From: Allobrachymonas denitrificans DSM 15123
GTDB taxonomy: Bacteria; Pseudomonadota; Gammaproteobacteria; Burkholderiales; Burkholderiaceae_C
Assembly: GCF_900110225.1 (NCBI RefSeq)
Contig: NZ_FOCW01000001.1
Coordinates: 186,001-250,000, forward strand
Direction: 5' to 3'
DNA length: 64,000 nucleotides
The notes under the pieces are model-generated. The model worked only from the letters and a program-made list of their open reading frames with translations. It searched no databases and had not been told where the DNA came from. Position 1 is the stretch's first letter. The number at the start of each line of letters is the position of its first letter. Positions 32,901-43,583 of this stretch are shown piece by piece. The translations under genes were made by a program, and so were the position numbers.

Positions 32901-35842
32901 CGGGCGGCCTCCATTTCCTGGGCGCGGATGGCGTCATCCACGGATTCCGAAGTGGCCCCCTGGGTCTTGACGGGCTTGCGCTGGCGACGGATGGACAAGT
33001 GGGCCAGCGCCGTCAGGATCAGCAGCGTGGCGCCCAGCACCACCGAGAACACGCCCAGATCGAAGAACAGCGCGCTAGGCACATGCATGGCGCCCAGCAC
33101 CGGCAGCTCCAGATGGGCCGTGTGCGTGGTCAGGTAGGGGTAGCCGAACAGCAGCGAGCCGAGGCCGGTTGCCAGCACCAGCAGCAGCCCGAAGGCGATC
33201 CAGCGGCGCAGGTGCAGGTTGATGTGGGCTTCCACCCACTGCGTGCCCGCCACCATGTACTGCGTGATGAAGCCGATCGCCACCACCAGTCCGGCCACGA
33301 AGCCGCCGCCCGGCTCGTTGTGTCCGCGCATGAACAGGTGGATCGCCAGCATGGCCGTGACCGGCAGCAGCAGGCGCGCCAGCACCGCCGGCACCAGCAG
33401 GTAGCCCACAGCGGTGTCATGCGCCATGCGGGGGTTGATCAAGTCGGTCTGCAGGTCGGCCGGCGTGGCGCGCTGCTGCGCCGGGGCCTGCAGGCTCTCG
33501 AGCGGCGGACGGAAGCGGCGCAGCAGGGCATACACGGTCAGCGCCACGATGCCGAGCACCACGATCTCGCCCATGGTGTCGAAGGCACGGAAGTCGACCA
33601 GCATCACGTTCACCACGTTGGTGCCGCCGCCCTCGGGCAGGGCACGCTCCAGGAAGAAGGGGGAGATGCTGTAGGGAGCGGGGCGCGTCATCAGCGCATA
33701 GGCCAGCCCGGCCAGTCCGAGGCCGACCAGCACCGACAGGCCCAGATCGCGGCCGCGGCGCAGGCGGGCGCGCAGCGGATTGCGGTCTCCCAGCGGCTGG
33801 CGCTTGGGCATCCAGCGTAGGCCGAGCAGGAACAGGATGGTGGTGACGACCTCGACCGCCAGCTGTGTCAGCGCCAGATCCGGTGCCGAGAACCAGACGA
33901 AGGTCAGGCTGGTGGCCAAGCCGGCGCCGCCCAGCATCAGCAGGGCGGCCAGGCGGTGGAACTTGGCCTGCGTGGCTGCGCCGATGGCACAGGCAATGCC
34001 CACGACCCAGATCAGCACGAAATCCCAGCCCAGCGGCACGCGCGGGCGGTTGCCCCAGCTCAGGCCGGAGGACCACAGCGAGGCGGTGATGGCGGCCATG
34101 CCGACCAGCACCAGCAGCAGCATCTGCGGCTGCAGCCGGCGCGTGTACAGCGTGCGCTGGACACGGCGCGCGCCCTGGGCCAGCAGGGCCAGAACGCCGT
34201 CGAAGATACGCTGGCCATCGAAGCGGCCGAACAGCGGGATGCGCTTCCAGCGCTTGTCGCGCAGCGGCTTGCGCAACAGGAACCAGATGGCGGTGCCGCC
34301 ACTCATGGCGATCAGGCTCATGATCAGCGGCGCGTTCACGCCATGCCACAGCGACAGGCTGTAGGCCGGCATGGGGCCGCCCACCACCGGCTGCGCCGCC
34401 ATGTGCAGCACCGGGCCGATGATGGCGGCAGGCGCCACGCCCACTGCCAGGCACAGCAGCACCAGCAGTTCGATCGGCACACGCATCCAGCGCACCGGCT
34501 CGTGCGGCTCGCGTGGCAGGCGGGTGGCGCGTGGCCCGAAGAACACGTCCACCACGAAGCGCAGCGAATAGGCGGTGGCAAACATCGAGGCCACCATGGC
34601 CGCCAGTGGCAGCGTCAGCTCCACCCAGGGCAGCGAACTGATGTAGACCGTCTCGGCAAAGAACATTTCCTTGGAGAGGAAGCCGTTGAGCAGGGGCACG
34701 CCGGCCATGGCGGCACTGGCCACCAGCGCCAGCGTGGCCGTGATCGGCATGGCATGGCGCAAGCCGGACAGGCGCCGGATGTCGCGCGTGCCGCTCTCGT
34801 GGTCCACGATGCCGGCCGCCATGAACAGCGAGGCCTTGAAGGTGGCATGGTTGATGATGTGGAACACGGCAGCCACGGCGGCCAGCGCGCTGTTCAGCCC
34901 GAGCAGCAGCGTGATCAGGCCCAGGTGGCTGACGGTGGAATAGGCCAGCAGGCCTTTCAGGTCGTTCTGGAACATGGCCAGATAGGCGCCCAGCAGCAGC
35001 GTGGCCAGGCCCGCGGTGGCCACCAGCCAGAACCATTCCTCGCTGCCGGCCAGCACCGGCCACAGCCGCGCCAGCAGGAACACGCCCGCCTTCACCATGG
35101 TGGCGGAGTGCAGATAGGCAGACACCGGCGTGGGCGCCGCCATGGCGCGCGGCAGCCAGAAGTGGAAGGGGAACTGCGCGCTCTTGCTCAGCGCTCCCAG
35201 CAGAATCAGCACCAGCAGCGGGGTGTAGAGTGCATGTTCCTGCACGCGCTGGCCGGCAGCCAGCACCGCATCCAGATCGTAGCTGCCGACCACATGGCCG
35301 AGCAGCAGCACGCCGGCCAGCAGTGCCAGGCCGCCGGTGCCAGTGACGGTGAGCGCCATGCGTGCGCCGCGCCGCGCGTCCTTGCGGTGGTGCCAGTAGC
35401 CGATCAGCAGGAAGGAGAACAGGCTGGTCAGCTCCCAGAAGAACACCAGCTGCACGATGTTGCCGGACAGCACGACGCCCAGCATGGCGCCCATGAAGGC
35501 CAGGAAGAAGGAGAAGAAGCGCGGAACCGGATCCTCGCGCGACATGTAGTAGCGCGCATAGACGGCCACCAGCATGCCGATGCCGGTGACCAGCATGGCG
35601 AACATCCAGGCAAAGCCGTCCACCCGCACCACGAAGTTGACGCCGATGGAGGGCAGCCAGCGGAGTTCCTCGCGCAGCACCTGTCCGGCCGCCACATCGG
35701 GATAGAGCAGGGCCACCTGCACCATGGCTGCCAACGCCACCAGCGCGGCCCAGGTGGCAGCGGCGGTACGGGCGTGCGTGGGCAGCAGGGCCGCCACGGC
35801 GCTACCGATGAACGGCAGCGCAAGCAGGAACAGCAAGGTCAT
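32888..35842 (-). CDS. mrpA: Mrp Na+/H+ antiporter fused subunits A and B
   Basis: A 984-residue protein that joins MrpA (NuoL-like, with the helix LPRAMAAPTPVSAYLHSATM and conserved Glu in VQLVFFWELTSLFSFLLI) to a C-terminal MrpB domain (about residues 815-960, with FMRGHNEPGGGFVAGLV). The A-B fusion is the group 2 Mrp (Pha-type) layout common in proteobacteria. The complex exports Na+ (or K+) in exchange for protons and supports pH and salt tolerance. First gene of mrpABCDEFG. Confidence 0.95.
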   Translation of the reverse strand: MTLLFLLALPFIGSAVAALLPTHARTAAATWAALVALAAMVQVALLYPDVAAGQVLREELRWLPSIGVNFVVRVDGFAWMFAMLVTGIGMLVAVYARYYMSREDPVPRFFSFFLAFMGAMLGVVLSGNIVQLVFFWELTSLFSFLLIGYWHHRKDARRGARMALTVTGTGGLALLAGVLLLGHVVGSYDLDAVLAAGQRVQEHALYTPLLVLILLGALSKSAQFPFHFWLPRAMAAPTPVSAYLHSATMVKAGVFLLARLWPVLAGSEEWFWLVATAGLATLLLGAYLAMFQNDLKGLLAYSTVSHLGLITLLLGLNSALAAVAAVFHIINHATFKASLFMAAGIVDHESGTRDIRRLSGLRHAMPITATLALVASAAMAGVPLLNGFLSKEMFFAETVYISSLPWVELTLPLAAMVASMFATAYSLRFVVDVFFGPRATRLPREPHEPVRWMRVPIELLVLLCLAVGVAPAAIIGPVLHMAAQPVVGGPMPAYSLSLWHGVNAPLIMSLIAMSGGTAIWFLLRKPLRDKRWKRIPLFGRFDGQRIFDGVLALLAQGARRVQRTLYTRRLQPQMLLLVLVGMAAITASLWSSGLSWGNRPRVPLGWDFVLIWVVGIACAIGAATQAKFHRLAALLMLGGAGLATSLTFVWFSAPDLALTQLAVEVVTTILFLLGLRWMPKRQPLGDRNPLRARLRRGRDLGLSVLVGLGLAGLAYALMTRPAPYSISPFFLERALPEGGGTNVVNVMLVDFRAFDTMGEIVVLGIVALTVYALLRRFRPPLESLQAPAQQRATPADLQTDLINPRMAHDTAVGYLLVPAVLARLLLPVTAMLAIHLFMRGHNEPGGGFVAGLVVAIGFITQYMVAGTQWVEAHINLHLRRWIAFGLLLVLATGLGSLLFGYPYLTTHTAHLELPVLGAMHVPSALFFDLGVFSVVLGATLLILTALAHLSIRRQRKPVKTQGATSESVDDAIRAQEMEAARWKS

Positions 35843-35894
35843 GCAGGCAGAAAACGGAACGCGATGGTGTGGGCGGAGGTGCCCGGGATGGGGT

Positions 35895-35918
35895 CTTCCG
35901 CGTTATGAGTTGCGGAAG
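35895..35918. promoter_or_regulatory. Inverted repeat in the mrp leader
   Basis: CTTCCGC (35895-35901) and GCGGAAG (35912-35918) form a perfect 7-bp dyad with a 10-nt centre, 53 bp upstream of the mrpAB ATG. It could be an operator or a 5'-UTR hairpin. The rest of the 251-bp gap to gcvP holds a Fur-like half-site (AATGATAAT) and the gcvP terminator. Confidence 0.4.
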
Positions 35919-36022
35919 GTATGGTCTTGATTCTAATGATAATTCGTCATGAAGCCGGGTTTTCGGCCAGAAAACCTGCCGCTTTTTCCGGGTTCAGCCG
36001 CCGGATTTTGCTCCGGATGCAG

Positions 36023-36056
36023 AAAAAACGGCCTACTGGAATGCCCTGCAGGCCGT
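36023..36056 (-). terminator. Rho-independent terminator of gcvTHP
   Basis: On the minus strand, AACGGCC and GGCCGTT pair across a 16-nt loop and run into TTTTTT (36028-36023). It lies 38-71 bp after the gcvP stop. Confidence 0.8.
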
Positions 36057-36093
36057 TGTCCGCTGGCACCGGTCAGGGCGCCGCGGATGGATT

Positions 36094-38985
<2,892 letters not shown>

Positions 38986-39064
38986 GCGTGGCTCCGGGAG
39001 ACTCAAGGCACGACAGCGGCCACGCCCCAGCCGGGCGGGCCGCCATGAAGGGCGCAGGGCGCGA

Positions 39065-39436
39065 TCAGGCCGACTTCAGCAGATCGTCGTAGGCGGTGGC
39101 GTCCAGCAGCGCGTCCAGCTGGCTGGCGTCGGACAGCTTGACCTTGAAGAACCAGCCGGCGCCCAGCGGATCGCTGTTGATGGCGGAGGGGTCGTCCTGC
39201 AGGGCGCTGTTCACTTCGGTGACTTCGCCGCTCACGGGCATGTACACGTCGGCAGCCGCCTTGACGGACTCGACCACGCCGGCCACGTCCTGCTGGGCGT
39301 AGCTCTTGCCCACTTCGGGCAGCTCGACGAACACCACGTCACCCAGGGCGTCCTGGGCATGGTGGGTGATGCCGACGGTGGCAACGTCGCCGTCGATCTG
39401 GATCCATTCGTGGTCGGGGGTGTACTTGATGGACAT
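39065..39436 (-). CDS. gcvH: Glycine cleavage H-protein GcvH
   Basis: A 123-residue lipoyl carrier. The lipoylated lysine is in [19 protein letters not shown], and the N-terminus [12 protein letters not shown] is typical. It shuttles the aminomethyl group between GcvP and GcvT. It lies 79 bp before gcvP and 78 bp after gcvT; the latter gap holds a strong hairpin. Confidence 0.97.
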   Translation of the reverse strand: MSIKYTPDHEWIQIDGDVATVGITHHAQDALGDVVFVELPEVGKSYAQQDVAGVVESVKAAADVYMPVSGEVTEVNSALQDDPSAINSDPLGAGWFFKVKLSDASQLDALLDATAYDDLLKSA

Positions 39437-39478
39437 GAAAAAACTCCGGTGGGTGTCAATAGAAGAATGAAGGGGAAT

Positions 39479-39507
39479 CGGCGGCCTGATGCTGCATCAG
39501 GCCGCCG
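39479..39507 (-). other. Strong hairpin between gcvT and gcvH
   Basis: CGGCGGCCTGATG and CATCAGGCCGCCG form a perfect 13-bp stem with a 3-nt loop, just after the gcvT stop. No T-run follows, so it is unlikely to be a full terminator. It may be an mRNA-processing or stability element that sets the ratio of gcvT to gcvHP product, or a leaky terminator. Confidence 0.75.
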
Positions 39508-39514
39508 GAAGGCA

Positions 39515-40636
39515 TCAGCCGCGGTAGTAGCGCGTCGGCACGAACGGCATTTTGGTCACGGTCATCGGCACCGGCTTGCCGCGCACGATGGCGAACAGCT
39601 CGGTGCCTTCGATGGAGTATTCGGGGCGCACATAGCCCATGGCGATGGGCTGGTTCAGCGTGGGGCTGAGCAGGCCGCTGGTGACCTGGCCGACCTTCTG
39701 GCCGTCCATGTTCTGCAGCTCGGCGGGCTCGCGCACCGGCACGCGCTCCTTGGCGATCAGGCCGACGCGCAGGCGTTCGGTGGGCAGGCGGCCGTCAAGC
39801 TGGGCCAGCACGAAATCGGCGCCGGGGAAGCCGCCGGCACGTTCGCCACCGGTGCGGCGCACCTTCTGCATGGCCCAGTTGATGGCGGCCTCGACCGGGG
39901 TGGTGGTCTGGTCCAGGTCATTGCCGTACAGGCACAGGCCGGCTTCCAGACGCAGCGAGTTGCGCGCGCCCAGACCGGCGGGCTTGACTTCGGGCTCGGC
40001 CAGCAAGGCGCGGGCAAAGGCCTCTGCCTGGTCCTTGTGCAGGGAGATCTCGAAACCGTCCTCGCCGGTGTAGCCGCTGCGCGTGACGAACAGGGGTACC
40101 TCGCCCCAGGCAAAGTTGCCGCCGGTCATGAAAACCAGGCTTTCGACGCCGGGTGCCAGGCGCTTGAGCACCTCCACCGCCTGCGGGCCCTGCAGTGCCA
40201 GCAGCGCGTGGTCGGGCATGGGGGTGATGGTGCAGCGCGTGCCGATGGTGGCCTGCATGTGGGCCAGGTCGTTCACCTTGCAGGCACCGTTGACGATCAC
40301 GAACAGATCCTCACCGGTGTTGACAAACATCAGGTCGTCCAGAATGCCGCCGGCTTCGTTGAGCAGCAGGCCGTAGCGCTGCTTGTTCACGCCCAGGCCC
40401 TGCACGTCCACGGGCATGAGCGATTCGAAGGCGGCCGCGGCATCGGGGCCGGACAGGCGCAGCTGGCCCATGTGGGACACGTCGAACAGGCTGGCAGCGG
40501 TGCGCGTGTGCTGGTGCTCGGCCATCAGGCCGGCGTATTGCACCGGCATGCTGTAGCCGGCAAAGGGCACCATGCGGGCACCCAGTTCGAGGTGCAGCGC
40601 GTTGAGCGGGGTGAGGAACAGGTCGTCAGAGGCCAT
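39515..40636 (-). CDS. gcvT: Aminomethyltransferase GcvT, T-protein
   Basis: GcvT transfers the one-carbon unit from the GcvH arm to tetrahydrofolate, releasing ammonia. The 373-residue protein has FDVSHMGQLRLSG near residue 55 and VTRSGYTGEDGFEI, the folate-binding region, in the middle. The frame is open far upstream, but that part is the riboswitch leader, so the ATG at 40636, which gives MASDDLFLTPL, is the true start. First gene of gcvTHP. Confidence 0.96.
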   Translation of the reverse strand: MASDDLFLTPLNALHLELGARMVPFAGYSMPVQYAGLMAEHQHTRTAASLFDVSHMGQLRLSGPDAAAAFESLMPVDVQGLGVNKQRYGLLLNEAGGILDDLMFVNTGEDLFVIVNGACKVNDLAHMQATIGTRCTITPMPDHALLALQGPQAVEVLKRLAPGVESLVFMTGGNFAWGEVPLFVTRSGYTGEDGFEISLHKDQAEAFARALLAEPEVKPAGLGARNSLRLEAGLCLYGNDLDQTTTPVEAAINWAMQKVRRTGGERAGGFPGADFVLAQLDGRLPTERLRVGLIAKERVPVREPAELQNMDGQKVGQVTSGLLSPTLNQPIAMGYVRPEYSIEGTELFAIVRGKPVPMTVTKMPFVPTRYYRG

Positions 40637-40668
40637 GGCAGTCTCGCTTTCTCGGAATAGGACAGACA

Positions 40669-40688
40669 GCAACGGGCACACCCGTTGC
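40669..40688 (-). promoter_or_regulatory. Hairpin between glycine riboswitch and gcvT (candidate expression platform)
   Basis: GCAACGGGCACACCCGTTGC forms an 8-bp stem with a CACA (TGTG on the transcript) loop, 9 nt downstream of the second aptamer. There is no U-run directly after it, so the platform may act on translation or on an anti-structure rather than by simple termination. Confidence 0.6.
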
Positions 40689-40696
40689 GGGGCCGC

Positions 40697-40906
40697 GCTG
40701 TCCACTTTACCTGAGAGATTCGCCGCCACGATCGGCCGCTTGCTCCTTCGGTGGCAGGCATCGCTGTGGCAACGCACCGCACTCTCCAGCACGACACACT
40801 TTCCTTGCAGAAAGTGGCTGTCAGTCCTCGGTACCTGAGCGTTTCTGGCGGGCATTGCGCCCGCGCGCCTTCGGCGGCCTGCCCCTCGCGGGCCGGCGCT
40901 CTCCTG
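40697..40906 (-). ncRNA. Tandem glycine riboswitch
   Basis: Two complete glycine aptamers lie in series on the minus strand. Aptamer I (about 40906-40818) has GGAGAG, GCCGAAGGCG and AAACGCTCAGGTACCGAGGA then CTGACAG. Aptamer II (about 40789-40697) has GGAGAG, ACCGAAGGAGCAA and AATCTCTCAGGTAAA then GTGGACAG. These are the conserved cores of the glycine riboswitch. It stands directly before gcvT and should switch on gcvTHP when glycine is high. Confidence 0.95.
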
Positions 40907-40916
40907 ACAATGCGGA

Positions 40917-40922
40917 ATTATA
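40917..40922 (-). promoter_or_regulatory. -10 box of the gcvTHP promoter
   Basis: TATAAT on the minus strand (plus ATTATA), placing the transcript start near 40910, just before the first riboswitch aptamer. No good -35 is visible 17 bp upstream (GCGCAC), so an activator may be needed. Confidence 0.55.
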
Positions 40923-41077
40923 GAAAGGTCAGGGCGCTTGTGCGCAGGAAAACTGCGAGAAAAACAGGGTGCGAGGGATAACCCGCGTTGCAATAATTTA
41001 CGAACTCATATACTGTAAATACATGAAACTAATTTGAATTTCCGTTACCGAACAGGAAATTACCTGCTGTTATTTCA

Positions 41078-41779
41078 ATGGTCCTTGAAGCTCCACTCCG
41101 CCAGCTCACCAACGAGCTGATCCTGCTGAATGAACTGGTGCCGCTGCAGGCGCAGCGCATCGTCGAACTCGGTTGCGGCAACGCGCGGCTCTCGCGTGGC
41201 CTGCTGCAGCAGTACCCGCAGTGCCATGTCACCGGGCTGGAGGTGGATCGCATCCAGCATGCGGCTAACCTGGCGAATCCGGCCGAACGGCTGGAGTTCG
41301 TGGAAGCCGGCGCGCAGGCCATTCCCGCGCCCGATGCCAGCTTCGATCTGGCCATCATGCTCAAGTCGCTGCATCACGTGCCGCTGGATCTGATGGAGCA
41401 GGCGCTGGCCGAGGTCGAGCGCGTGATCCGGCCGGGGGGCTACTGGTATGTGTCCGAGCCGGTGTACGAGGGCGACCTGAACGAACTGATGCGTGTCTTC
41501 AACGATGAAGGCACGGTGCGCGCGGCCGCGCAGGCCCTGCTCGACCGGGCCGCCGCCAACGGCCACTGGGAGCGCGTGGACGATGTGTATTTCGACGTGC
41601 CGGTGGCCTACCGGGACTTTGCCGATTTCGAGCGCCGCATGGTGAACGTGACCTATGCCGACCGGCGCTTCGACGAGGCCACGCGCACGCGCCTGCTGGC
41701 GATTTTCGAGCGCCACATGACAGCCGACGGAGCGCGTTTCGTGCGTCCCATGCACGTCACGCTGCTGCGTCGCCGCTGA
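41078..41779 (+). CDS. Class I SAM-dependent methyltransferase (UbiE-like fold)
   Basis: A 233-residue cytoplasmic protein with a Rossmann methyltransferase fold: motif I VELGCGNARLSRG, acidic residue in LEVD, motif IV FDLAIMLKSLHHVP and post-motif VIRPGGYWYVSEPVY. The substrate is not recognisable. An AT-rich region with TATACTG and TGTAAA elements lies just upstream. It is 37 bp before the sulfide:quinone oxidoreductase-like gene and may share its transcript. Confidence 0.85.
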   Translation: MVLEAPLRQLTNELILLNELVPLQAQRIVELGCGNARLSRGLLQQYPQCHVTGLEVDRIQHAANLANPAERLEFVEAGAQAIPAPDASFDLAIMLKSLHHVPLDLMEQALAEVERVIRPGGYWYVSEPVYEGDLNELMRVFNDEGTVRAAAQALLDRAAANGHWERVDDVYFDVPVAYRDFADFERRMVNVTYADRRFDEATRTRLLAIFERHMTADGARFVRPMHVTLLRRR

Positions 41780-41816
41780 AACGGTCCGAAGACTTTGAGA
41801 AGAAAGGGTGATTACG

Positions 41817-43142
41817 ATGGATGACAAGGTATCCAACCAAAACCGCCGCAAGCTCTTGCAGGCTCTGGGAGTGGGCACGGTCGTGGCCGGCGCCGCCAGC
41901 ATCACGCAGCCGGCACAGGCCGCGAGCAAGCTCAAGACGAGTGCGCATATCGCGATTCTGGGCAGCGGCCTGGGCGGCATCGCCATGGCCAACCGCCTGA
42001 GCAACATGCTCGATGGCGCGAAGATCACCATCGTGGACGGCAAGGAAGAGCACAACTACCAGCCGGGCTACACGCTAGTGGCCTCCGGTGTCTGGCCGGT
42101 CGAGAAGGTGCGCGACCGCAACGCCGATTTCCACCCCTCCGGCATCACCTGGGTGAAGGAGATGGTGGCCGAGATCGATGCGCCCGCCAACACCATCACC
42201 ACCTCCGGTGGCCAGAAGATCAAGTACGACTATCTGGTGGTGGCGACCGGCCTGGTGATGGACTGGAACCTGATCGAGGGCATGGACCTGAACGCCATCG
42301 GCAGCAACGGTCTGGCCAGCGTCTACCCGAGCCCGCAGGCGGCCGCAGCCACCTGGAAGGCCATGCAGGAATATGTGTCCAAAGGTGGTCAGGCCGTCAT
42401 GACGCTGCCGGCCACGGCGCTCAAGTGCGCCGGCGCTCCGCTGAAGATGACCTTCATGGTGTGCGACCGCCTCAAGCGTGCCGGCATGCTGGACAAGGCG
42501 CAGGTCATGTTCAAGTCGGGCGTGAAGAACATCTTCGGCGTGAAGGCCGTGAACGACAACGTGCTGGCGCGCTGGGAGGAGTTCGGCGTCAAGACCGACT
42601 ACGAAAGCAAGCTGGTGGGCGTGGACATCGGCGGGCGCAAGGCCTACTTCGAGACGCCGGCCGGCCGCGTGGAGCAGGCCTATGACTTCCTGCACGCCGT
42701 GCCGCCCATGCGCGCGCCCGACGCCGTCAAGAACAGCGACCTGGCCTGGAAGGAAGGCCCGATGGCTGGCGGTGGCTGGCTCGAGGTGGACAAGGCCACG
42801 CTGCAGCACAAGCGCTACCCCAATGTGTTCGGCATCGGCGACGTGAACGGCACGCCGCGCGGCAAGACGGCAGCCACCGTCAAGAAGAGCGCGCCGCTGG
42901 TGGCGCACCACCTGGTGCAGACCATTGCCGGCCAGAAGCCGGACCAGGTGTTCGACGGCTACACCTCCTGCCCGATGCTGATCCGCGAGGGCTCGGCCAT
43001 GCTGATCGAGTTCGACTACGACGGCAAGCTGATTCCGTCGCTGCCGATGATCGATCCGCTGCAGGAAAGCTACATGGCCTGGCTCATGAAATACCGTCTG
43101 CTCAAGCCCGCCTATGTGGCGGTGCTCAAGGGCCGCGTCTGA
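41817..43142 (+). CDS. Sulfide:quinone oxidoreductase-like flavoprotein with Tat signal
   Basis: A 441-residue protein. The N-terminus carries a twin-arginine-type signal, NRRKLLQALGVGTVVAGAAS ending at QAA near residue 35. It is followed by an FAD fold ILGSGLGGIAMANRL. The two redox Cys of sulfide:quinone oxidoreductases are in LKCAGAPLK and TSCPML. It would oxidise sulfide at the periplasmic membrane face and pass electrons to quinone. A flavocytochrome c sulfide dehydrogenase flavin subunit is an alternative, but no cytochrome partner is adjacent. AAAGGG lies 8 nt before this ATG; a GTG three codons earlier is less likely. The small membrane protein after it may be its anchor. Confidence 0.82.
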   Translation: MDDKVSNQNRRKLLQALGVGTVVAGAASITQPAQAASKLKTSAHIAILGSGLGGIAMANRLSNMLDGAKITIVDGKEEHNYQPGYTLVASGVWPVEKVRDRNADFHPSGITWVKEMVAEIDAPANTITTSGGQKIKYDYLVVATGLVMDWNLIEGMDLNAIGSNGLASVYPSPQAAAATWKAMQEYVSKGGQAVMTLPATALKCAGAPLKMTFMVCDRLKRAGMLDKAQVMFKSGVKNIFGVKAVNDNVLARWEEFGVKTDYESKLVGVDIGGRKAYFETPAGRVEQAYDFLHAVPPMRAPDAVKNSDLAWKEGPMAGGGWLEVDKATLQHKRYPNVFGIGDVNGTPRGKTAATVKKSAPLVAHHLVQTIAGQKPDQVFDGYTSCPMLIREGSAMLIEFDYDGKLIPSLPMIDPLQESYMAWLMKYRLLKPAYVAVLKGRV

Positions 43143-43160
43143 TCGGGAGGAGAACACATC

Positions 43161-43511
43161 ATGTATGAAATCTGGCTGACTCTGAACATCCTCTGGGAAC
43201 TGGGCATGACCATCCTGCCCTGGCTGATTGCCGGTGCCGTGATCTGGGTGCTGCTGATGCTGCCCGCGCTGCGCCGCTCGCGCGCCGACTGGGGCCGCAA
43301 CTTCAAGCTGGCCTTCTGGCTGGCGCTGGCGTTCGGCATCTTCATCTTTGTCGTGACACCGGCCTGGACCAAGGCCTCGTTCTCCGACATGGGCTACTGG
43401 ATCGACTGGGGCAACCTGCTGATGATCGGCGTGGCCTGGGCGGCAGGGGCGTTTGCCTTCCTGTGGCCGCTGCTGACGCTGGTACGCGGGCGCGGTCAAG
43501 CCCTCGCCTGA
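43161..43511 (+). CDS. Small three-helix membrane protein, partner of the SQR-like protein
   Basis: A 116-residue hydrophobic protein with three membrane segments (about 14-36, 48-68, 85-107). Not recognised as a named family. It is 18 bp after the SQR-like gene with its own AGGAG, so certainly the same operon. It may help anchor the flavoprotein or handle quinone. No cofactor motif is seen. Confidence 0.7.
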   Translation: MYEIWLTLNILWELGMTILPWLIAGAVIWVLLMLPALRRSRADWGRNFKLAFWLALAFGIFIFVVTPAWTKASFSDMGYWIDWGNLLMIGVAWAAGAFAFLWPLLTLVRGRGQALA

Positions 43512-43535
43512 CAGCAGGGCTCTGGCACAATGAAC

Positions 43536-43555
43536 AGGCAGCCGATTGGCTGCCT
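43536..43555 (+). terminator. Hairpin terminator after the SQR operon
   Basis: AGGCAGCC, loop GATT, GGCTGCCT form an 8-bp perfect stem, 24 bp after the stop of the small membrane protein and followed by GTTTCC. The short T-run makes termination probably incomplete. Confidence 0.6.
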
Positions 43556-43583
43556 GTTTCCGTTCTGGCCGGACCTTTTTGCG

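Noticed and set aside
35930-35950. Fur box before the mrp operon
   Set aside because: Only the left half (AATGATAAT) fits the consensus; the right half agrees at about one position in seven.
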